Shown: positions 34,109-47,400, counted from the stretch's first letter. The stretch: 64,000 nucleotides of DNA from Actinoplanes sp. SE50/110 (GCF_900119315.1 NZ_LT827010.1:882501-946500); one strand, 5' to 3'. Notes: generated by a model from the sequence alone, not told the origin. A program made the numbers and translations.

Positions 34109-34570
34109 GATGCAGCCACTCAAGATCAATCACGCTTCTTGCGTCAGAGCCCCAAACTCGCGAACGTAGCCACCTGGTTCGCCTGGTCTGGGTGGCTATA
34201 GGCGGTTTGAGGCGTCTGGGGTTCGCTGGAGCCGTTCGGGCGGGAGCAGGGTGTCGTTGCCGCTGCTGCGGTTTCAGGCCAGGGTGTCGTTGCGGGTGCC
34301 GCGGTCACGGACCGGGTGTGCTGGGTTGGGCGGCGGGGATCGGATGGCGAGCTGGCGCCCCGTTGTTTTTGATCTCCGGGACCACCGGCGGGCAGTGAAG
34401 GGCCGCGGTGATCGTTGTGGACGCGCAGCGGCCAGATCACCGTGGCCCGGCCCGCGCGGGAGCATGCGATCTGTACCCCGCTGGACCTGCGTAAAAAAGA
34501 CTTTGACCCGAGTTCCGAGCCGTGACAAAAGCAACCAAACAAAAGTGCCTGATTGCGCCGCACGGAAAAG
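34109..34570. other. Gene-free right edge of the accessory patch
   Basis: No gene is visible. It contains CCCCAAACTCGCGAAC (34150-34165), the inverse partner of a motif at 30926, two copies of CAGGGTGTCGTTGC (about 34247 and 34277) and the right copy of the 87-bp repeat. It ends at the ppc terminator. Confidence 0.6.
34393..34479 (-). repeat. Right copy of the 87-bp inverted repeat
   Basis: Inverse copy of 30573-30659 with 86/87 identity. Together the copies bracket 3.9 kb. Each contains a hairpin, so the pair may be either terminal repeats of one insertion or two copies of a dispersed intergenic element. Confidence 0.9.
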
Positions 34571-34614
34571 CGACCGCAACGGCTCGGGAGCGCGCTCCCG
34601 GGCCGTTGCGGTCG
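34571..34614 (-). terminator. Terminator of ppc
   Basis: CGACCGCAACGGC (34571-34583) pairs with GCCGTTGCGGTCG (34602-34614), and the inner part CGGGAGCG/CGCTCCCG also pairs. This near-continuous 21-bp stem begins 5 bases past the ppc stop on the minus strand and is followed there by CTTTTCC. Confidence 0.75.
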
Positions 34615-34618
34615 ACAA

Positions 34619-37417
34619 TCAGCCGGTGTTGCGCATGCCGGCGGCGATGCCGTTGACCGTGGTGAGCAGGGCGCGTTCCAACGCCGTCGAGTCCGACGGG
34701 CCGCGGCGGGCGCCCGGCGCGGTCGGCATCTGGCGGGCCGCGTCGCTCAGGTCGCGGTACTGGCGGAGCAGGGCGACCTGGAGGTGGTGCAGCGGCTCCA
34801 GGTACGTGTCGCGGACGCCGAGGGTGCGGGAGAGTTCCGGCTGCGCCGCCAGGATGCGGGGCTCGCCGGTGATGGCGAGGACCTCCTGGACGGTGCGGTC
34901 GTATTCGGCTTCGATGGTGGCGAAGATCGGGTGCAGTTCCTCCGGGACGAGTGTCTCGACGTAGCGGCGGGCGATCGACAGGTCGGTCTTGGCCAGCATC
35001 ATCGCGACGTTCGACAGGAAGGTGCGGAAGAACTGCCAGTTGTCGTGCATCTCGGTGAGCACGTCGCCGAGGCCGGCCTTGCGGGCGGCGGCCAGGCCGG
35101 TGCCGACGCCGAACCAGCCGGGGACGATCTGCCGGGTCTGGGTCCAGCCGAACACCCACGGGATGGCGCGCAGGCCGCCCAGGCCGGCGTCGGCGTTGGG
35201 GCGTTTCGCGGGGCGGGAGCCGATGTTGAGCGCGCCGAGCAGTTCGGTGGGGGTGGCCGCCCAGAAGTAGGCGGGCAGGTCCGGGTTCTCCACCAGCCGG
35301 CGGTAGGCGGCGAACGCCGCTTCCGAGGTGGTGTCCATGGTCGCGTCCCACACCTCGAGGCGGACCGGGTCGACCGACAGCGTGGTGTGCAGCAGGGTGG
35401 CCTGCAGCACGGCGGCCGTGGTGAGCTCCAGGTTCTCCCGGGCCAGGGCGGGCACGGTGTACTTGTCGGAGATCACCTCACCCTGCTCGGTGACCTTGAT
35501 CGCGCCGTCGAGGGTGCCGTACGGCTGGGCCAGGATCGCCTCGTGGGTGGGGCCGCCGCCGCGGCCGACGGTGCCGCCGCGGCCGTGGAACAGGCGCAGC
35601 CGGACGCCGTGCCGGGCGGCCACGTCACGCAGCGAGCGCTGCGCCTTGTGGATGCGCCACTGGCTGGTGGTGATCCCGGCCTCCTTGTTGGAGTCCGAGT
35701 AGCCGAGCATGACCTCCTGCACGTCGCCGCGGGCCCGGACGATCGCCCGGTAGGCGGGCAGCGACAGCATCTCGTCGAGCAGGTCGCCGCCGGCGTCCAG
35801 TTCGGCCGGGGTCTCCAGCAGCGGCACGATGTTGACCCGGGCCCGGCCGGTGTGGATGTCGACCAGGCCGGCCTCGCGGGCCAGCACGGCCGCGGCGAGC
35901 ACGTCGTCGACGCCCAGCGTCATCGAGATGATGTACGTCTCGATGACGTCCGCCCCGAACCGCTCCTGCGACTCGCGGATCGTGTTGAACACGTCGAAGG
36001 TCTTGCGCGCCGAGTCGGTCAGCGGGGTGTCGGCGCTGGACAGCGGCCGGCGCCCGGTCAGTTCGGCGGCGAGCAGCTTGGTGCGCTCGGTGCGGTCCAG
36101 GGCGGCGTAGTCCTCGACCTCGCCGACCTGCGTGTACATCTGCTGGAGCACCTCGTGGTGCTTCTCGGCGTGCTCGCGCACGTCGAGGGTGGCCAGCTGC
36201 AGGCCGAACGCGGACGCCTGGCGGATCGCGGTGGCGACCACGCCGACCGCGGGCAGCTGGCCGGAGTTGCGGGCCAGCGAGGCGCGCATCAGTTCCAGGT
36301 CGGCGATCAGCTCGTCGCTGCCCAGGTAATCGCGGCCGGCCACGTGCGGGGTGCCGTGCTGCAGCCGGGACCGGGTGTTGGCCAGCTTCGCCTTGATCGC
36401 CCGGACCTTGAGCCGGTACGGCTCCTCGGCGTTGACCCGGCGGAACCGGTCGGCGACCTCGGGCAGGTTGTCCAGGTCCTGGGCGAGGCTGGCGGACAGG
36501 TCGAGGGAGACCCCGCGCAGCCGGCGGGAGACGGACAGCTCCTCGATCAGCTTGTCCATCACCTTCTCGGTGGCCTGAATGCCGTGCTCGTGCTGGATGA
36601 GCAGCACGGCGGCGGTGACCGCGGGGGTGACGAACGGGTTGCCGTCGCGGTCGCCGCCGATCCACGAGCCGAAGGTCAGCGGGCGGGACGTGGGCGCGGT
36701 CTCCACACCCAGCCGGCGCAGCGTCTCGGCCAGGTCGTCGAGGACCTGCGGGGCAGCCTCGGCGTACAGGTCCTTGAGGTAGTAGACCGCGTTGCGGGCC
36801 TCGTCGGTCGGGTCCGGCCGGTCGAGACGCAGCTCGTCGGTCTGCCAGAGCAGGTCGATCAGCTCGGCGAACCGCTTGGTGGACTGCGTGGTGTCGGTGT
36901 CGCCGTAGAGCGCGGCGGCGGCCGACTCGGCGTCCAGCGAGTCGGCGACCTGGCGCAGCTTCGACAGGATCGACCGGCGCGACGCCTCGGTCGGGTGGGC
37001 GGTGAAGACCGGGCGGACCGCGAGCCGGCGGGCGGCCGAGGCGATCTCGTCGGCCGGGACGCCCCGCTCGGCGATCCGCTTGGCGGCCTGGTCCAGCCAG
37101 CCGCCGTCCTTGGCCCGGCGGCGCCGCAGGTCGCGGGCGCGGTGCACCTGTTCGGTGATGTTGGCCAGGTGGAAGTAGGTGGAGAAGGCCCGGGCCAGCT
37201 TGGTGCCGGTGGTGATGTCCATCGCGGCGAGCCGCTCGGCGGCGGCCGGCACGTCCTGGCGGACCAGGGCGCGGATCTCCTCGACCAGGTCGAGCAGCGG
37301 CCGGCCTTCCTGGCGGGCCAGGGTCTGCCCGAGCAGGGTGCCGATCCGGCGGATGTCGGCACGGAGCTCGGCGTCGGGCCCCTCTCGCTCGTCGAGATGG
37401 GCGGGCAGCTCTGTCAT
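34619..37417 (-). CDS. ppc: Phosphoenolpyruvate carboxylase
   Basis: 932 residues, full length. It makes oxaloacetate from PEP and bicarbonate to refill the TCA cycle. Motifs are F-T-A-H-P-T-E-A-S with the catalytic His near 142, V-M-L-G-Y-S-D-S-N-K-E-A-G, the F-H-G-R-G-G-T-V-G-R-G-G loop near 609, and the invariant C-terminal M-R-N-T-G. The ATG at 37417 has AAGGAG eight bases upstream. Upstream in-frame sequence belongs to other frames of the hypX gene. It is a single gene with its own terminator. Confidence 0.97.
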   Translation of the reverse strand: MTELPAHLDEREGPDAELRADIRRIGTLLGQTLARQEGRPLLDLVEEIRALVRQDVPAAAERLAAMDITTGTKLARAFSTYFHLANITEQVHRARDLRRRRAKDGGWLDQAAKRIAERGVPADEIASAARRLAVRPVFTAHPTEASRRSILSKLRQVADSLDAESAAAALYGDTDTTQSTKRFAELIDLLWQTDELRLDRPDPTDEARNAVYYLKDLYAEAAPQVLDDLAETLRRLGVETAPTSRPLTFGSWIGGDRDGNPFVTPAVTAAVLLIQHEHGIQATEKVMDKLIEELSVSRRLRGVSLDLSASLAQDLDNLPEVADRFRRVNAEEPYRLKVRAIKAKLANTRSRLQHGTPHVAGRDYLGSDELIADLELMRASLARNSGQLPAVGVVATAIRQASAFGLQLATLDVREHAEKHHEVLQQMYTQVGEVEDYAALDRTERTKLLAAELTGRRPLSSADTPLTDSARKTFDVFNTIRESQERFGADVIETYIISMTLGVDDVLAAAVLAREAGLVDIHTGRARVNIVPLLETPAELDAGGDLLDEMLSLPAYRAIVRARGDVQEVMLGYSDSNKEAGITTSQWRIHKAQRSLRDVAARHGVRLRLFHGRGGTVGRGGGPTHEAILAQPYGTLDGAIKVTEQGEVISDKYTVPALARENLELTTAAVLQATLLHTTLSVDPVRLEVWDATMDTTSEAAFAAYRRLVENPDLPAYFWAATPTELLGALNIGSRPAKRPNADAGLGGLRAIPWVFGWTQTRQIVPGWFGVGTGLAAARKAGLGDVLTEMHDNWQFFRTFLSNVAMMLAKTDLSIARRYVETLVPEELHPIFATIEAEYDRTVQEVLAITGEPRILAAQPELSRTLGVRDTYLEPLHHLQVALLRQYRDLSDAARQMPTAPGARRGPSDSTALERALLTTVNGIAAGMRNTG

Positions 37418-37560
37418 CGGGGCGCTCCTTCGCTCGGATGGCTCCAGGACGGCGCTGTCCCGACTTCGCCGATCGTATCGGCGTCCCCCGGCGCGGGGGT
37501 GAATTGAGTCAAGAGTCTCACGGTCGTTCAGGCGGCCACCGTCGGCCCGACCTGCGGCGG

Positions 37561-39330
37561 TCAGGCCGAGACCGGCACCGCCGGGCGCACCGTGATCGGC
37601 GCCCGCCGCTCGCCGGCCGGGCCGCTGTTGCCGGTCCGCTGGCGCCCGGGCAGGGCCGGTCCGGCGTTGCCGGCGAGCAGCAGCCGGCGCGGCGTGCCGT
37701 CCGGCCGGGCCTTGCGCACGAACGCCTGCCGGGCGGCGGCGAAGCCGGACCGGTCGGTGTAGATGTCCCGGCTCATCTCGGCCAGCTCGCGGGTCTCGTA
37801 CACGTCGAGCGGGATGCGCTCCCCGGCCAGCCGGCGTGCTTTGGCGGCCCGGCGTTTCCGGGCGCTGCGGGCGTCCGAGTGGCGTTCGGCGAGCAGGGTC
37901 AGCCACTGCGAGTACGCCTCCGGGTGGCGCGGGCCGACCTCGTCGATGAGCCCGATCCGGACCGCCTGCGCCGTGCTGAGCGGCAGCTTCTCGTCGATCA
38001 GCCGCTGCGCCCGGTCCGCGCCGACCCGCCGGGGCAGCGTGTAGGTGTGCAGTTCCGAGCCGTACAGACCGATGTCGTAGTACGGGTTGAGCACGATCCC
38101 GTCGCGGGCCGCGACCACGTCGGCGCCCAGGCCGAGCATCACCCCGCCGGCCCCCGCGCTGCCCGCGTAGGCGGCCACCACCAGCTGCCGGGTGCACCCG
38201 ATGATCTCCCGGCACACCTGGTTGATCGCCCGGATGTTGGCCCAGGCGGCGGCCGCCGGGTCGGGTGCGGCCTCGATCACGTTGAGGTGGATGCCGTTGC
38301 TGAACGCCTCGGTCCCGCCGCGCAGCACCAGCACCCGGGTGTCCTGGGCGGCCGCGTGTCGCAGCGCGGCGAGCAGCCGGCGGCAGTGCCCGGGCGCCAT
38401 CGCGCCGTTGTAGAAGTCGAAGTGCAGCCAGCCGATCGCCCCGGTGCGTCGGTAGCGGACCTGCCGGTAGGCGGCCGGCGCCTCCGGCTGGGCGTGCGCC
38501 TCCAGCGGCGAGTTCGGCACGCCGCGCAGCCGCTCGCCGAGCGCCGTGGTGGCCGGCACCTTGATCCCGCCGGGGCCGGCCGGTCGCAGGTGGCCGATCC
38601 ACAGGCTGCCGTCGCCGGTGGCGACGAGCACCGCCCCTTGACGGCGGCTGAGCAGGGCTCCCGGCCGGGCGCCGCGGGCCGCTCCGCGATGGGCGTCATA
38701 GGCGTACGCGGGTAGCCCGCCCACCTCGGTCAACACCCCCGGCGAGCCGTCCGCGGCCCGGATCCGGCGCAGGATCGCGTCGGTGGCGTCGCCCCAGTCG
38801 AACGACCGGTCGCTCTGCCGCATCATCGGCCGGGGAGCCGCGACGGATGCCGGGACCGGGCTGAACGACGGGTCGGCCGCTTTCGTCACCACCTCGAGCG
38901 CGCACTCCAGGGCGGCGTCCGAGACCGGCCCGGTGTAGAGCGCCGACTTGCGCGGCGGGGCGGCCGGCACGTCGAAGGTGCGGCTCGCCCAGATCGGTCC
39001 GGCGTCCAGCTCCTCGACCGCCTGCAGCGCGGTCACGCCCCAGGTGCGGGCCCCCTCGCTGATCGCCCAGTCCAGCGAGGAGGGGCCGCGGTCGCCGACC
39101 GGGCCGGGATGCAGGATCACCGTGGGCCGGCGCTGCCACACCTCGGCGGGGACCCGGTCCTTGAGGAACGGGCAGAGGATCAGCTCCGGGTCGGCGGCCC
39201 GGACCCCGTCGGCGATCTGCTGCTCACTGCCCGCCAGCAGCACACCCACCTGGTGTCCGGCGTCGCGCAACGCGCACCAGACCCGCTGACTCAAGCCGTT
39301 GAAAGCGCTGACTAGCAGCAGGATGCGCAC
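37561..39330 (-). CDS. hypX: HypX/HoxX-type hydrogenase maturation protein
   Basis: 589 residues. The N-terminal half resembles formyl-THF-using enzymes (I-L-C-P-F-L-K-D-R, T-V-I-L-H-P-G-P-V-G-D-R-G-P-S-S-L-D-W). The C-terminal half is a crotonase fold (G-W-L-H-F-D-F-Y-N-G-A-M, A-G-S-A-G-A-G-G-V-M-L-G). In HypX these halves turn a formyl group into the CO ligand of aerobic [NiFe]-hydrogenases. The GTG at 39330 has GGGAGG just upstream. No hydrogenase or other hyp gene lies nearby in the window, so its partner genes must be elsewhere. Confidence 0.85.
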   Translation of the reverse strand: MRILLLVSAFNGLSQRVWCALRDAGHQVGVLLAGSEQQIADGVRAADPELILCPFLKDRVPAEVWQRRPTVILHPGPVGDRGPSSLDWAISEGARTWGVTALQAVEELDAGPIWASRTFDVPAAPPRKSALYTGPVSDAALECALEVVTKAADPSFSPVPASVAAPRPMMRQSDRSFDWGDATDAILRRIRAADGSPGVLTEVGGLPAYAYDAHRGAARGARPGALLSRRQGAVLVATGDGSLWIGHLRPAGPGGIKVPATTALGERLRGVPNSPLEAHAQPEAPAAYRQVRYRRTGAIGWLHFDFYNGAMAPGHCRRLLAALRHAAAQDTRVLVLRGGTEAFSNGIHLNVIEAAPDPAAAAWANIRAINQVCREIIGCTRQLVVAAYAGSAGAGGVMLGLGADVVAARDGIVLNPYYDIGLYGSELHTYTLPRRVGADRAQRLIDEKLPLSTAQAVRIGLIDEVGPRHPEAYSQWLTLLAERHSDARSARKRRAAKARRLAGERIPLDVYETRELAEMSRDIYTDRSGFAAARQAFVRKARPDGTPRRLLLAGNAGPALPGRQRTGNSGPAGERRAPITVRPAVPVSA

Positions 39331-39514
39331 GGTGCCTCCCCTAACCTGTCCCGGCTGAAGTCTGTGCACCGGCCGGCGGCGGTACGTCGGACGTGCTGTG
39401 CGATACCACGCGTGCCGCCGGGAGTGTCGGTGGGTCGGACTAAGCTGTTCGCATCACCCCGCCCCCGTTGGGGCGTCCGGGGTGGTTCGTCGTGCCCTCG
39501 GGGGGTTTCTCGTC

Positions 39515-43126
<3,612 letters not shown>

Positions 43127-43158
43127 CGGATCACATTTCGCGTGAGACAGTGTTGACC

Positions 43159-43869
43159 ATGCTGCGTACCCGACGATTCGCATCCATGGCCGTCATCGCG
43201 TCCCTGGCGGTCGCCGGCCTGTCCGCGTGCCGCTCCGAGCCGTCCGTGGCCGCCTATGTCGGGGACACCCGGATCACCGAGAAGCAGGTCGAGCGGATCG
43301 CGGACGAGGCGCAGCGGGCCCGGGCCGGTGCGGGCGCCACGCCGATTCCGCGGTCCGAGGTCGTCCGGCTGCTGGTCGCCCGGCCGTTGCTGGATCAGCT
43401 CGCGGCCCGCCACCAGGTGACCCTGCCGGCCAACCTGCCGTACGACCAGTACGCCAAGCTGATCGGGCTGCCGGCGGACAACGAGCTCCTGCACCTCATC
43501 GTCGACAACGGCACCCTGCAGCAGGCGGTGAGTCAGAAGATCACCGGCCCGGCCACGCTGAGCGACGACGATCTGCGCGATGTCTACCAGCGTCCCGAGG
43601 TGCAGAAGGCGCTCCCGCCGGGCACCAGCCTGGAGCAGTTCCGCTCGGTGCTGAGCAACGCGGACCTCAAGGCCGGGGTGCAGGCCGGCATCGGCCTGCG
43701 CAACGAGCTCGCCGAGGTGGCCGCGCCGCTGCACGTCACGATCAACCCGCGGTATCAGCCGCTGGAGCTGGTGACGTACACCTTCCAGCCGTCCCAGACG
43801 ACTAACATCGGCATGGTCGGCGCCCCGCTCGGCGACCCGGCGCACCTCCCGGTCTCCGACGTCTCTTGA
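43159..43869 (+). CDS. SurA N-domain-like lipoprotein
   Basis: 236 residues from the ATG at 43159, chosen because it gives a proper signal peptide (R-T-R-R then a hydrophobic core) ending in lipobox L-S-A-C. An in-frame GTG at 43123 overlaps the mfd stop and is the alternative. The body resembles the SurA/trigger-factor-type chaperone N-domain (A-Y-V-G-D-T-R-I-T-E-K-Q-V-E). No PPIase domain follows. The mfd-lipoprotein-mazG order is common in actinobacteria. Confidence 0.75.
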   Translation: MLRTRRFASMAVIASLAVAGLSACRSEPSVAAYVGDTRITEKQVERIADEAQRARAGAGATPIPRSEVVRLLVARPLLDQLAARHQVTLPANLPYDQYAKLIGLPADNELLHLIVDNGTLQQAVSQKITGPATLSDDDLRDVYQRPEVQKALPPGTSLEQFRSVLSNADLKAGVQAGIGLRNELAEVAAPLHVTINPRYQPLELVTYTFQPSQTTNIGMVGAPLGDPAHLPVSDVS

Positions 43870-44825
43870 GCGCCCGCATCGTTCTGCTGGTCACCTCGCC
43901 GCGGCTGCCGGCCGGGCTGCTGACCGCCGAGGCCTGGGACACCGTCCGCTCCGGCCCGGTCTTCGCCGCCGCCGAGTCGCCGCAGGCCGAGGCGCTGCGG
44001 GCGGCCGGGGTGCCGGTCACCGTGCTGGACATCGACGCGCAGGGGCTGCTCGACGCGATCGGCGCGGCCCCGCTCGCGGTCTGGCTCGCCGGGCCGCACG
44101 GCGACCAGCCGTTCGCCCGACAGCTCGGCCTGCGGCTGGCGCGCGAGCCCGGGTTGGCCGAGCTGGAGCTGATGTACGGCTCGTGGGACCCGCCCGGCGC
44201 CCGCCTGCTCGACGCGGTCACGGTGATGGACCGGTTGGCCTCGCCCGGCGGCGACCCGTGGAAACGGGCGCAGACCCACCGGACGCTCGCGCCGTACCTG
44301 CTGGAGGAGAGCTACGAGGCGTACGACGCGATCGAGCGCGAGGATTACCACGAGCTGCGCGAGGAGCTGGGCGACGTGCTGCTGCAGGTGGTGCTGCACG
44401 CCCGGCTCGCCGAGGACCTGCCGGACGGGCGCGCGTGGAACATCGACGACGTGGCCGGGATCCTGGTGGAGAAGATGGTCCGGCGCAACCCGCACGTCTT
44501 CGCCGGGGAGACCGTCGAGGACCTCGAGGAGATCACCGCCAACTGGGAGCGGATCAAGCGCGAGGAGAAGGCGCGCGAGTCCGTGCTGGACGGTGTGGCG
44601 CTGAGTCAGCCGGCCCTGGCGCTGGCCGCGAAGGTGCTGCAGCGGGCCGCCCGGGGCGGGGTGGACGTGCCGCTGCCGGCCGGTGACGAGCTGGGCGCCG
44701 GGCTGCTGCGGCTGGTCGCCGAGGCCCGCGCGGCCGGGCACGACCCGGAGGCGGAGCTGCGCGCGGCTGTTTTGACGTACGCCGAAGCGGTGCGAGCGGC
44801 AGAAAAAGTCGGACCCCCCGAGTAG
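43866..44825 (+). CDS. mazG: Nucleoside triphosphate pyrophosphohydrolase
   Basis: 319 residues. The MazG core has Q-T-H-R-T-L-A-P-Y-L-L-E-E-S-Y-E-A-Y-D-A-I and E-E-L-G-D-V-L-L-Q, the E-x-x-E / E-x-x-D metal ligands of the family. It hydrolyses NTPs to NMPs and cleans damaged nucleotides. The N-terminal ~110 residues are the actinobacterial extension. The TTG start overlaps the lipoprotein stop (TTGA), implying coupled translation. Confidence 0.92.
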   Translation: MSARIVLLVTSPRLPAGLLTAEAWDTVRSGPVFAAAESPQAEALRAAGVPVTVLDIDAQGLLDAIGAAPLAVWLAGPHGDQPFARQLGLRLAREPGLAELELMYGSWDPPGARLLDAVTVMDRLASPGGDPWKRAQTHRTLAPYLLEESYEAYDAIEREDYHELREELGDVLLQVVLHARLAEDLPDGRAWNIDDVAGILVEKMVRRNPHVFAGETVEDLEEITANWERIKREEKARESVLDGVALSQPALALAAKVLQRAARGGVDVPLPAGDELGAGLLRLVAEARAAGHDPEAELRAAVLTYAEAVRAAEKVGPPE

Positions 44826-44835
44826 GTTTTTCGGC

Positions 44836-46452
44836 ATGCCGGAGTTTGTGCCACTTGCCGAGCGGATCGCCGACTCTCTCCTGGAGAGCGATCCCGTGAC
44901 GGCCCTCTACGCGGGGGACCATCGGTTCGACGACCGTCTGCCCGACCTCTCCGCCACCGCGGTCGACGGCCGGGTCGCCATGCTGCGGGACGCGGCCGAC
45001 GCGCTCAGCGCGATCGACGCCGACGCCCTCGACCCGGAGGAGCAGGTCGACCACGCGATCCTCACCGCCCAGGTGGACCGTGGGCTGTTCGAGCTCACCG
45101 AGGTCCGCGAGCACGAGTGGAACCCGTTGGAGCACAACCCCGGCCCGCTCCTGCACGGCCTGCTGTCCCGCCCGTTCGCGCCGCCCGCCGAGCGGCTGAC
45201 CAGCCTGCGCGGCCGGCTCGCCGCGCTGCCCGACGCGCTGGCCACCGCCCGGGCCGTGCTCGACGACGTGCCGCGGATCCACGCCGAGACCGCGGCCGGC
45301 CAGTTCGCCGGCACCGCCGGGCTGATCCGCGACGAGCTGCCCGCCCTGCTCGCCCAGGAGCCCGGCCTGCGGGGCACCGTGGAGCCGGTCGCCGCGGCCG
45401 CGGTCGCCGCGCTCACCGAGTTCGACGGCTGGCTGCGCAAGCGGCTGGAGAGCGGCGAGTCGGGGCGTGACCCGCGGCTCGGCCGCCGGCTGTGGGAGGC
45501 CCGGCTCTGGCACACCCTCGACACCGAGCTGTCCGCGGCCGAGGTGCTGTCCCGGGCCCGGGCCAATCTCGATCGGGTCGGCGCCGAGCTGCGCGTGCTG
45601 GCGGCCGAGATGGTCGGCGGCGAGCCCACCGACGACACCGTGCGGCGCGCACTGGACACCATCGCCGATCAGCACCCCGACAACACCACCATCCTCGGGC
45701 TGGCCAAGAGCACGATGGACGAGGCCACCGAGTTCGTCCGCGCCCACGACGTGGTGTCGCTGGTGGACGACCCGTGCGTGATCGAGGAGATGCCGGAGTT
45801 CGCCCGCGGCGTGGCGGTGGCCTACTGCGACCCGCCCGGCCCGCTGGAGACCGCGGACGTGCCCACGTTCTACTGCATCGCGCCCGCGCCGGCCGGGTGG
45901 TCGCCCGAGCGGATCCGCAGCTTCTACCGCGAATACAACAACGAGATGATCCGCAACCTGACCGTCCACGAGGCGATGCCGGGGCACTTCCTGCAGTTGG
46001 CGCACGCGCGGCGGTTCCGGGGCAGCAGCCCGGTGCGGGCGCTCGGCTGGTCCGGACCGTTCGTCGAGGGCTGGGCGGTCTACGCCGAGGAGATGATGGT
46101 CGGGCTCGGCTTCGGCGGGCCCGCGGTGAAACTGCAGCAGCTCAAGATGCAGCTGCGGATGAGTCTCAACGCGATCATCGACCAGCTGGTGCACTGCGAG
46201 GACCTGGCCGAGGGCGAGGCGATGGCGCTGATGACCGGGCGGGGCTTCCAGGAGGAGGGGGAGGCGGCCGGGAAATGGCGGCGGGCGCTGCTCACCTCGA
46301 CCCAGCTGTCCACCTACTTCGTGGGATACACCGAGGTGGCGGGGCTGGCGGCGTTGCGGCCGTTCGGGGCCACGCCCAAGGCGTGGCATGACGCGATGCT
46401 GGCGCACGGGTCGCCGCCGCCGCGGCATCTGCGGGCGTTGCTCGGGGTGTAG
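44836..46452 (+). CDS. DUF885 family protein, probable metallopeptidase
   Basis: 538 residues. The C-terminal part has V-H-E-A-M-P-G-H-F-L, the H-E-x-x-P-G-H zinc-site motif of the DUF885 family, followed by G-W-A-V-Y-A-E-E-M. The start D-S-L-L-E-S-D-P-V-T-A-L-Y-A-G matches family N-termini. It has no signal peptide, so it is cytoplasmic. It starts 10 bases after mazG. Substrate unknown. Confidence 0.85.
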   Translation: MPEFVPLAERIADSLLESDPVTALYAGDHRFDDRLPDLSATAVDGRVAMLRDAADALSAIDADALDPEEQVDHAILTAQVDRGLFELTEVREHEWNPLEHNPGPLLHGLLSRPFAPPAERLTSLRGRLAALPDALATARAVLDDVPRIHAETAAGQFAGTAGLIRDELPALLAQEPGLRGTVEPVAAAAVAALTEFDGWLRKRLESGESGRDPRLGRRLWEARLWHTLDTELSAAEVLSRARANLDRVGAELRVLAAEMVGGEPTDDTVRRALDTIADQHPDNTTILGLAKSTMDEATEFVRAHDVVSLVDDPCVIEEMPEFARGVAVAYCDPPGPLETADVPTFYCIAPAPAGWSPERIRSFYREYNNEMIRNLTVHEAMPGHFLQLAHARRFRGSSPVRALGWSGPFVEGWAVYAEEMMVGLGFGGPAVKLQQLKMQLRMSLNAIIDQLVHCEDLAEGEAMALMTGRGFQEEGEAAGKWRRALLTSTQLSTYFVGYTEVAGLAALRPFGATPKAWHDAMLAHGSPPPRHLRALLGV

Positions 46453-46506
46453 GGGTGCCCGCCGCGGGGCCGGCCCCGATGGGTGGCACGGGGGTGATCC
46501 TGGGGC

Positions 46507-46695
46507 GCGGTTGCGGGGCGGTGCGGGTTCGCGGTGGGCATGCGAGGGCCGATCCGCCGAATGCGGTTGCGGGGCGGTGCGGGTTCGCGGTGGGCATGCG
46601 AGGGCCGATCCGCCGGATGCGGTTGCGGGGCGGTGCGGGTTCCCGGTCGGCGCGCGGGGGCTGATCTCGGCACACGGTTGCGGGGCGGTGGGCGT
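46507..46695. repeat. 56-bp tandem repeat, about 3.4 copies
   Basis: Copies start at 46507, 46563, 46619 and a partial one near 46674. Each opens GCGGTTGCGGGGCGGTGCGG. The first two are almost identical and later ones diverge. The array fills the gap between the convergent DUF885 and lipoprotein genes. Confidence 0.85.
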
Positions 46696-46710
46696 CTGCG
46701 GAGCGCGGGG

Positions 46711-47352
46711 TTACTTCGGGCGTTGGTCGGTGACGGTGGCGCCGGGCGGGGGCCGGAAGTCGGCGACGGCGGTGGTCGAGGTGAGGTCGGTGAGGGTCAT
46801 CTCGACGCGGAGGCCGCCGAGGTTGCCCTTGAAGGCGGCCAGCGTCCCGTCGCCGGCCACGCACACCTCGAACGAGCCGACGATCTGCAGGCAGGATGCG
46901 TGCCGCTCGGCCAGGGTGGTGTCCCGCTGGGTGATCCGCAGGGCCGGGTCCGCCTCGGCGGAGCGCAGCATCGCCATCACCCCTTCCGGGCTGATGAGAC
47001 CGGCGGCGGGCGGCGGCTCCGGGGCCGGCCCGCCGGGGTCGCTGATCGCGCAGGTCGCCTTCGCACACCGGGTGGTCCCGGTTGCGGTGAGGATGAGCCG
47101 GCCGCCGGGCCAGCGGTACGCGGTCCGTGGCGGATCCTGCGCCCGGCTCACCGTGGCGGTGTCGCCGCCGGTCAGGCTGTAGGTCGCGGTGTACGTCGCG
47201 TCGGCCGAGTCGGCGAGCTGGGCGGCGAGCTGGGCGACCGCGTCGGCGGGGCCGACCCCGGCGGCGCTGGCCTGGTCGAGGTCGGTGCAGGCGGTGCCGG
47301 CGAGCAGCACGCCCACGGCCAGTATTCCATTCACAAAACGACGGCGGGCCAC
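46711..47352 (-). CDS. Putative lipoprotein
   Basis: 213 residues from the GTG at 47352, chosen because it gives a compact signal peptide (A-R-R-R-F then a hydrophobic core) with lipobox L-A-G-T-A-C; longer in-frame starts exist. The body is a small secreted domain with paired cysteines (R-C-A-K-A-T-C and S-C-L-Q-I-V-G-S-F-E-V-C) that could form disulfides. It vaguely recalls LppX/LprG-like folds, but I cannot assign it. Confidence 0.75.
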   Translation of the reverse strand: MARRRFVNGILAVGVLLAGTACTDLDQASAAGVGPADAVAQLAAQLADSADATYTATYSLTGGDTATVSRAQDPPRTAYRWPGGRLILTATGTTRCAKATCAISDPGGPAPEPPPAAGLISPEGVMAMLRSAEADPALRITQRDTTLAERHASCLQIVGSFEVCVAGDGTLAAFKGNLGGLRVEMTLTDLTSTTAVADFRPPPGATVTDQRPK

Positions 47353-47400
47353 GATCACCACCCTGGCCCACCCGGCCGCGACATGCAAATGATATCCGCC

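Noticed and set aside
34553-37507. Plus-strand open frame of 984 codons over ppc
   Set aside because: Shadow of the intact ppc gene on the other strand.
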